64,000 nucleotides of DNA from Centrapalus pauciflorus (lineage: Eukaryota > Streptophyta > Magnoliopsida > Asterales > Asteraceae), in the NCBI GenBank assembly GCA_020465985.1, contig JAANYP010002342.1, positions 197,470 to 261,469 of the forward strand. Reading direction: 5' to 3'. The notes under the pieces are model-generated. The model was not told the DNA's origin and searched no databases. It saw nothing but the letters and a program-made list of their open reading frames with translations. Each line of letters begins with the position of its first letter. Positions within the stretch are counted from its first letter, which is position 1. A program made the position numbers and the translations under genes. Of this stretch, positions 56,051-64,000 are shown piece after piece.

Positions 56051-56622
56051 TGGTATCAGAGCCATTAGGGTGTTCGTGGTGTTCTTCGTGTTCACAAGTA
56101 ACATCTGTGGTTTCTTGACGTTTTTGGACGGAAAAATCACTTTTTGGATAGATTTCGAGTTTTTCAAGTAAGATATCGGGAAAAAGTTCATATTAGTTCT
56201 TCATTTTTGGTTGAAATCAGAGTTTTTAATCCTAAAAACTTTGGTTTAAACTGAAAAGTTGAAAAAAATTGAACTTTTGGTCGTTTTTCGAACTTGCGGC
56301 GCTCAAACATCAAGGGGCTATTAGGGTTTATTCAAAATTCGAATTTGTCAGAAAATACGCTCCTTTCGAAGTAAGATTTGGGTTTGATTCGAATTTGATC
56401 ACTTCGAATTTGCTCATATTCGAATTTCACCAAATTCGAACTTGTACTATCTTCGAAACTGTTATATTTTCGAATTTGCTTGATTTCAAACTTATTTTAG
56501 AATTTAATTTCAAACAAATTTAAAATTAATTAAAATTCGAACTTCCTCAAGTTCGAAAGTGTTAATTTAAATTAATTTCGAATTAAATTAATTAAGTTTT
56601 AAATTCAAACTTTTACGAAAGA
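56051..56622 (+). other. Primer binding site and leader of element C
   Basis: TGGTATCAGAGC at 56051-56062. The leader holds a donor-like CAA/GTAAGATAT near 56167 and about a dozen TTCGAATTTG-type words (56330-56560). Ends at ATG 56623. Confidence 0.85.
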
Positions 56623-59415
56623 ATGACAGGTTTACAAAGGTTTATTGAAATGGACCATGAGGTCGGAAAGGCAAATTCTCCACCTAAGCTGATGAAGTTG
56701 GAAGATTATTATTGGTGGAAGGATAGGTTCGCTGACTTCGCTCGATTCAATGATATGAGAATGTGGATTTGTATCGACGAAGGATACATTCCACCAACAG
56801 AGGTTGAAGGCCGTCAAAGAGTCTTGTCATATCAAATGATGAAGGATGATGATAAGAAGCTATATGAGGCCGAGAACCGAGCATTCTCGATTATTTGAAT
56901 GGCTTTACCTCAGGAGATCCTGCACACATTTCGAAATCAACAAACAGCGAAAGAGTTGTGGGATGCACTCAAGAAAAGGTGTGAAGGAAATCCGAGGGTT
57001 AGGAAAGGTAGAACGGAAATGCTCAAGCAGCAGTTCGCTATTTTCAAGGCTTTGAAAAACGAAAAGCTGGATGAGACCATTACCAGGTTCTATCACTTAT
57101 TGACTGAGTTAGACAATCACGTTGTCGAGTATCGTGAGTTAGAAAAGATTGAGAAAATTCTATATGCTTTACCAGCCAAATGGGAGATGTATGTAGCGCT
57201 GATAAAGCATGATGAAGACAAATATGAGACTCTAACTCTAGAAGGAGTCATAGGAATGCTGAGGGCCTATAACTTTCAGTTGCTGAAGAAGGAACGGGAG
57301 TATGACCAAGTACAGGATCCATATATGTATTTTGGGAAGTCCAAACCTTCAGTGGCAAGTGAACTAAAGACAGCTACATCATTCTTTACAGGTGAAACAT
57401 TGACTCCAGTTGAAATAGATGACTTAGGGAGCCGGGCTTTCTTAGGGTACTCCAGACCGGAAGAAAAGCCAACTCAGTCTGCATCTACGTATCAAGGATA
57501 CTCAAGGATGCCGATGAGCACAAAATCAGTTGAAGATCATCTAAATCTTTTGGCTTCATTTGTGGCCGCCTACGGCAATTGCGTTCAAGGGAAAATCAAC
57601 GATCCTGCTCTATGGGATGAAGACTATGATCAGGTAGATCCTGATGATTTAAAGGAGATGGATTTTCAATGGCAACTGGCCATGGTGACTCAGCGAGTCA
57701 AGAGATTCATCAAGAGGACGGGCAGAAATCTAAATTTCAGCAACAATGAGATTGGATTCGACAAATCCAGAGTTAAGTGCTACAACTGCCAAGGGCTAAC
57801 ATTTTGCTAGAGAGTGTCAAAGACCTAAAGTTGAGAACTACCAGAATCAATCTCAGAGGATAGATATCAGCCGGGTAGTTCGGGTAATCAGGCAAACATA
57901 GCTGGTCTGTTAACAAATGTCACTTCTGGCAGACAGCTTGATGGAACATACGACTGGAGTACACATCCAGAGTCTAACGCTAGAGCCTTCATGGCTGAAG
58001 TAATAGAGAATGGAAGTGTCGGAGCAGAGGACAGGCATCAGAATGATACCAGTCCTCTGCTAGTAGAGAAGTCAGACAGCCAGACAATTCTAGAGTTTGC
58101 TGCACAAACGGCAAACGTGGAATCAGCTCACGCAAAGGTAATTCTGAACTCTTCTACTTTCCGCGATTTATGTGCTTTCTGTGCTACTTCTAATGATAGA
58201 TTAAATTTAGTACTAGAAACACATAGTAATCTAACTACTCAAATTGAATCCTTAAAATCGGACAATGCTAGCCTCTTAGATATAAAAGAAGATCTTAGGT
58301 GTAAGCTTAAGGCAGATGCACAAGATGTCATAGTTCTAAAAAGACAAGCTGAGTGAGCAGTGTGTTAGAAGAGAACTAATGTATGAGCTAGCTGAAGCTA
58401 AGGTTAAGGTTGCAGAGGTGAATAGTAACTAGAAAAGTTTAGGAACTCTTCACTGAACCTAGGGAAGATCTTAGATGCACAACGTCAGTCTAAGAAACCA
58501 GTATGTTTAGGGTATAATGAGAGTCCTCCACCTTTCAATGATAACTATGTGCCTCAGCCTCAGGATAAAACTGATAAACCAGTTGAATCAGAGGTAGCAT
58601 CTGAACCTGTTTCTGAATCTGTTAAGGATAAAGAAACTAAGGTGACTAATAACAATGCCAAGATTAAGAAATTCAAAGTTGTGCCGTCTTCTAGTGATAA
58701 TATTATAGGAGAAGCCAAACCTGACTTTAATAATCAGAAAGAGGAAACAGTCACTATAGTTGAGACAAAAGAACATGACACTAGTGAGACACCTAAGTCA
58801 AAGGGCACGCATAAGAAGTCTATTGATAAAATGTCTTGTTTTAGATGTCATGAAAAGGGACATGTTGCTTCTAGTTGTCCACATAGGAAGGTAGAATCTA
58901 CACCTAAAATTGGAAAGCCGGAACAACATATACCCTCTCCAAGGGTAGCAAGCACAAGTGGTTCTCAAAACACAGAGAAACTTGTGCAAGCCACACCAAA
59001 GATCGCTGTGAAACAAACACATGTGTCAGGTAGACCAAATGAAGTGGTTAGGACTAATTCACCGAATAGAGTCCCTAATCAATCTAGGTCAGGACCTCAA
59101 CAAACTTATAGGAGTACTACACCTAGAAGAGCTTACACTCCAGTTAGGTCACACACTCCTGTAAGACATCAGACACCAGGCAGAGCCCAAGGATATCACT
59201 CGGAAATGCCTTATAATCGAAATTATTCAAGGGCTCCACAGTAAATGCCTACACAAAGGCCGAGAGTGAACTTAAATCACTCTGCACCACAACAGGCTCT
59301 CAATCAAACACCCAAGTCACCTGAAAGGAGAGATAGGTATTTGAAGGAGTTCACGTATGTGGATGAGAATGATATTACCAAGTCAGTCATGGCTTGGGTT
59401 CCCCGTGATAACTAA
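56623..59415 (+). pseudogene. gag of element C
   Basis: ATG at 56623 (MTGLQRFIEMDHEVGK). Gag domain to about 57330, then PYMYFGKS and the first zinc knuckle (from 57779), destroyed by a small deletion in CQGLGHFA that shifts frame. TGA at 56896 replaces the Arg codon seen in D, a typical CpG change. Then a coiled-coil region (58050-58360) with frame breaks near 58340-58440, zinc knuckle 2 CFRCHEKGHVASSC (about 58838-58880), a VRSHTPVRHQTPGR segment, a TAA at 59242, and the end VPRDN with stop at 59413. Not functional. Confidence 0.88.
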
Positions 59416-59436
59416 CCTCTTTTCTTTCATGTGCAG

Positions 59437-62400
59437 GAGATAACTACAGGTCTAAACAACAAGTGGTTCGTCGACAGTGGTTGCTCTAGGCACATGACTG
59501 GGGAAAGAAGTCTACTCACAGACTTCAAGGGAGAGAACAGGGGATTTGTATCATTCGCTGGAAACAAAGGAGGAAATATCACTGGTACTGAGTGGTCACT
59601 AATGGGACTATCAAGCTTGATCAAGTTTACCACGTTGATAAACTTGATCACAATCTCATTAGTGTATCTCAAATCTGCGATAAGAAGAACTCAGTGATGT
59701 TCACTGATACTGAGGCGTTAGTGCTGAAACCGCGATTCAAAGTACCTGAAGAGTGGATACTGATGAGCGCCCCAAGGAAGAATGACTTGTACATGCTAGA
59801 GATGTATAAACCAGATTCTTCGATGGGACCAATATGTCTTCTATCTAAAGCTTCAGAGACCGAATCAGTCTTATGGCACAGACGCATGGCACACTTGCAC
59901 CTGAGAAAAATGAACTATATCACTAAACATGGACTGGTGCAAGGTGTCCCGATGAAGAGTTTTCAGTTTGAAGACAAATGTGTACCGTGCAAGAAAGGAA
60001 AACAACACAAGAAGGCACACAAGTCCAAGACTCAGAACTCTATAGCTGCCACTTTCGATTTGTTGCATATGGACCTGTTCAGACAATCAACAAAAGGAGT
60101 ATAGGTGGTAGTTGGTACTGTTTAGTTATCACTGATGATTACTCACGATTTTCATGGGCTTTCTTTTTAGGTACGAAGGACGAGACAGCTGCAAATTTAA
60201 TCGGGTTCTTAGACCAAGTCGAAAACTCCTATGGGACGCGGGTAAAACGTATCAGGAGTGATAACGAAACGGAATTTAAAAACACAGTAATTGGTGTATA
60301 TTGCCTCTCAAAAGGCATAGTGCATCAATTTTGGTGCAACATATGAGCCACAACAAAATGGGGTGGCAGAACGGAAAAACAGGACTTTGATTGAGGCAGC
60401 AAGGACCATGCTCTCGGATTCAAAGCTTCCTACCATGTTTTGGGGGGAGGCAGTGAATACCGTTTGTCATGTTTTAAATCGGGTCCTTACTGTCAAATCA
60501 TTGAACAAAACCTGTTGTGAAGTTTTGAATAAAAGGCCACCAAATTTAACTGGCTTCGAACCGTTTGGGGTACCGTGTACGTTAATGAAAACAAAACATC
60601 AACCTAGGTTTGGTGAAAAGGCTGACGAAGGTTATTTCCTAGGTTATGTGCCTAACTCACCAAGTAAAAGGGTTTTTAACAAATCTAATGCTACGGTAGA
60701 GATTGTGTATAACATTGATGTAACAAGTTATACACACGAACCCCAAACTGGTCCGGAATGGATTTTTGATTATGACAAACTGTTTGAATCATTTAACATT
60801 CCTTTGGATGGAAATGCAGGTACAATCGAACATGACTAATCGTCATTAAATCTGAATGACGACGGTCAAGGTTTCCACAGACAATCTTTCCATCAACCTC
60901 TGAGCCTACAACGATAGAAGAGTGATCTCCAGTAGAGAATGATTCAGAGTTGCCTAAAAACGATAATCATTCTACAAATTCTAACTCCGAAGATAGTGTT
61001 CATGAGGAAGAGAATGTAGCGTCTGAAGTCGTTCCCCCGTTAGGTGAAATAGGATCAAACTTAGGAGATAATCTTAGGGTCGATGAGATTGAAACATCAA
61101 GGATAAATAAGGATCATCCGGTTGAGAGCATCATAGGAAATCCAAATGCTGGTGTGAGGACTAGGAGTAGTTTGAATAACAACACAGTGCTGTTGTCGAT
61201 GATTAATGACTCCGAGGCTTTCCACACTTGCCTGTATTCATGTTTCATCTCGCAAGTAGAGCAGAAGAATGTGCAAATGGCACTAAAAGACAATTCTTGG
61301 GTTGAAGTGATGAAAGAAGAACTGTCACAATTCAGAAAACTTGAAGTGTGGGAGTTAGTTCCGTTACCTCGAGGAGAAGTTGCAATAGGAACCAAGTGGG
61401 TTTTAAGTGCAAGAGAGATGATCGGGGTATTGTAACTCGCAACAAGGCAAGACTTTTCGTAAAGGGTTTCAACCAAGAGGAAGGAATCGATTACAGTGAG
61501 GTATTTGCGCCAGTAGCAAGGCTTGAGGCAATCCGTTTTTTTCTAGCCTTTGCATCCTTCAAAGGATTTAAAGTCTATCAGTTGGATGTAAAAAGTGCAT
61601 TCCTCTATGGCAAAGTGAAGGAACTGGTGTATGTTAAATAACCACCCGGGTTTACAGATCCAAAGTATCCAGACAGAGTGTATCGTCTTGATAAGGCTCT
61701 GTATGGACTACATCAAGCACCAATGGCATGGTATGAGACAATATCTACTCATCTTTTGGATAACGGGTTTGAAAGAGGGAGAATTGATAGTACATTGTTT
61801 GTGAAAAGGAAGGGTGAACATTTTATCTTGGTACAAGTGTACGTCGATGACATCATTTTCGGGTCATCAGACGAGCAGATGCGCAAAGATTTCGAGAAGG
61901 TGATGAAGTCTAAGTTTGAGATGAGTGCTATGGGAGAGTTAAACTTCTTTCTGGGTTTGCAAGTTAAACAGAGGAATGAGGGTATGTTTATCCATCAGAC
62001 GAAGTATGTCTACGACATTCTAGAGCGCTTCGGGATGGAGGGAACTAAGCTGACTGCTCACTTTAGCACGCCGATTCAAGTGAATCACAATCTCGGACCG
62101 GGTATAAAAAGTGATACTGATGTGGATCCGACTCTATATCGTGTCATGATCGGGTCACTTATGTATTTAACTGCTTCTAGACCTGACATAATGTTTGCTG
62201 GGTGTATTTGTGCTAGGTTTCAAGCTAATCCAAAAGAGATGCATATGAAAGCTATGAAGTGGATTCTGAGATACCTCAAGTCGAAACCAAAGCTGGGACT
62301 TTGGTATCACGTGGATGGTGATATGGAATTGGAAGCTTTCACGGATTCAGACTATGGAGGTTGCAGCTTGAATCGAAAGTCAACAACTGGAGGTTGTCAG

Positions 62401-62782
62401 TTCCTAGGAGGGAGGCTAGTATCCTGGCAATGCAAGAAACAGACTCGGTAGTCGTGTGAACGTGCGAGGCCGAATATGTTGTTGTTCACAGGTTTTGTGG
62501 ATACAACAACAATTGCGGGATTACGGTTTGACTTATACTCATACTCCTATTAGGATAGATAACCAATCTACAATTTCTATAACCAATAATCCAGTTAAAG
62601 ACAATAAAACAAAGCACATAGACATAAGACTCCATTTTATACGTGATTGTGCTGAAAAGAATTTAATAAAGCTGGTAAAAGTGGCAACGGAATATAATAA
62701 TGCTAATTTATTTACTAAAGCTTTTGACAAGTCACGTTTTGAGTTGTTAGTTCAACTGAATGGCATGCGTAATCCAGAGTAA
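59437..62782 (+). pseudogene. pol polyprotein of element C
   Basis: Same frame as gag, separated by its stop and a CTAACCTCTTTTC tract ending GTGCAG/GAG at 59436/59437. Protease FVDSGCSRHMTG; integrase finger WHRRMAHLHL and CVPCKKGK; catalytic-site blocks TDDYSRF, RSDNETEF (Gly changed to Glu) and GVAERKN-like MAERKN; RT with KSAFLYGK and YVDDIIFGSS (61840-61870); RNase H KSTTGG; ends QLNGMRNPE at 62782. Frame breaks near 59590, 60090, 60340, 60840, 61410 and 62450, and a TAA at about 61639. More damaged than D. Confidence 0.9.
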
Positions 62783-64000
62783 CTTGACCTTAGTAGAATT
62801 TATTTCTTTCTATAGCAGTAAGTTAGTAGATCTTCTTTCTTTTTATAGTAAGTTTAGTAGCTAAGTAGAATTTCTTTCTTTTTATGGTAAGTTAGTAGGT
62901 TATTTTATTAGCTTATTCTTATTTATGACAAAAAAAGGAGAGAAAACCATAAAAATCTCAAAAAAGGGAGAATATTAGAAAATGAGTTAAGTCTTAGATA
63001 CATAAGTTCAAAGTGACGAAAATTAGCACAGTCGATACAATCTCTAAGTGTTAAGCTTCACACATAATGCATCTTAAACTCTAAGTGATATACATTTTCT
63101 AGTTTGATGTATTGGTAGGCATAATACACAAAGGGAATCTCAAAGCTAATAAAATATTCAAGAAAAAGTCATATGTGTAACTAACTTAGATGTATGACCA
63201 AAGGGTCTTAATTTTTATGTTAGAGACATACAGACAATGATTCTAAATGAGGTATGCAAATTTTCTGGGGGATGTATAGCCACATCAGATACATATTAAA
63301 GAAAAGAAAAGAATAGAAAAATCATGATAGTAAATTGAGAGTCAAAACAAGTCACTTTGTTGTACGTAAGTACAGACCTGTTACCTCAGGTTTGACTCGA
63401 GTTAGCAAGATAAGTCGCTTTGTTGTACGTCAGTAGAGACTTGTCACCGCTGTCTTGTTAGCTTTAAATAAACTTTAAGACAAACTAAGACACTCTGTTG
63501 TATGTAAATACAAAACTGTGTCCGACGTTTGCCTTTTAAATAAAATTTGCAATACCGAAAAGTTATAATCATTGTGTTCATGCCTTGATCATAAAAGTGT
63601 GTCTAAGTATGAGACACGTAAGGTAGTTTCTTGATAAATAAAAAGGCCAAGGGATATTCCAAAGTGTAACATGTTTAAAGGGAAAAGAATACCGACAATC
63701 TCCTAGAAATGCGTGTCACGACAAACAATCAAGGAATCAAAAATTCCTAAGTGTGAGAGTGTAATACTGAAAGTGCGTATTTGACACCGCTACTGATTGA
63801 ACCTTTCATTGACTTTCTCGCCAAAAATATTCTGTTAGTATAGGATGTAAATTTCAAAAATATTTTTGAGTAGCTTAAGTTTAAATTTTATTCAAAATTT
63901 TATTTTATATTATTTTATTTTATTCTAAGTAGAAAAAAGGTCAAAGTTACTAAGGATGCATTTTTAGTTGAATAAACAAACATTGCATGAAAATCTATCG
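62783..64000 (+). other. pol-ORF3 spacer of element C, incomplete
   Basis: Matches the spacer of D read in sense direction. No gene. Three hairpin units at 63361-63374, 63424-63437 (one mismatch) and 63499-63512. ORF3 should start about 1 kb beyond the window if C follows D. Confidence 0.75.

Larger units (their letters stand above)
40890..64000 (+). mobile_element. Ty1/copia element E/C with rearranged 5' end, runs past the window
   Basis: Plus-strand element inserted into pol of B; flanking bases are CAACA (40885-40889). Order: LTR (40890-41196 plus 54769-55044, split by D), primer site, short leader piece, an inverted LTR part (55170-55482), a second LTR lacking its first bases (55482-56048), primer site, leader, gag, pol, spacer. 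ORF3 and the 3' LTR should follow after 64000. I treat E and C as one element because the leader sequences match and no target duplication marks a second insertion; two overlapping elements cannot be excluded. Confidence 0.75.

Noticed and set aside
56623..62782. C as a separate full element inserted next to E
   Set aside because: No target duplication and no complete LTR start at 55482; the inverted LTR piece joins it to E, so one rearranged element is simpler, though not proven.

Overview
The window looks like nuclear DNA of a flowering plant, probably a eudicot. It is a nest of Ty1/copia LTR retrotransposons with no intact host gene that I can recognise. The third reading frames downstream of pol resemble proteins I associate with the daisy family (Asteraceae); that placement is a recollection, not a proof. 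Base composition is AT-rich. No rRNA gene, tRNA gene, CRISPR array or bacterial-type operon was seen.

Layout. (1) 1-1934 is a decayed Ulp1-like (C48) cysteine-protease gene. It was hit by a small hAT-like MITE (1935-2211 plus 11868-12128, 8-bp target duplication), which was hit in turn by copia element A on the minus strand (2212-11867, target duplication TTCAC). (2) 12205-12770 is a G/C-rich repeat. 12771-17941 is element F, which keeps gag and a third ORF but no pol. 17942-20684 is repeat-rich non-coding sequence. (3) At 20685 the sequence of position 1 starts again: 20685-40889 is a second copy of 1-8272, carrying element B, the sister of A. (4) Inside B's third ORF sits the young element N (26316-37111, target duplication GTATT, two 668-bp LTRs with about six differences). 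(5) B's pol is cut at 40890 by a plus-strand element of another family, E/C (40890 to beyond 64000). E's 5' LTR is itself split by a minus-strand relative, D (41197-54763, target duplication ATTAT).

Estimates by eye order the events: A's LTRs differ by about 5%, the A and B 3' LTRs by about 3%, D's LTRs by about 3%, N's by about 1%. A therefore inserted first, the segment was then duplicated, and N and E inserted into the second copy only. D inserted into E.

All full elements use an initiator-Met tRNA type primer site and are organised LTR, gag, pol (protease, integrase, RT, RNase H), ORF3, LTR, as in the SIRE/Maximus type with a gene after pol. Every element is damaged. N's pol frame is open for 1156 codons, but its RT motif reads YVDE instead of YVDD, and its gag and ORF3 carry frameshifts and stops.

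The most interesting signals are arrangements that suggest RNA-level expression control. A CAG/GTAAG donor inside gag and a branch-point, pyrimidine and GTGCAG acceptor just after the gag stop are conserved between A and N, and would fuse gag to pol exactly in frame. Similar acceptors stand before pol and ORF3 in D. Hairpins with covarying stems lie in the pol-ORF3 spacers. Two LTR-associated inversions stand out: one in D whose junctions fit a reverse-transcription accident at the RNA 5' end, and one in E/C that makes a 313-bp LTR hairpin.
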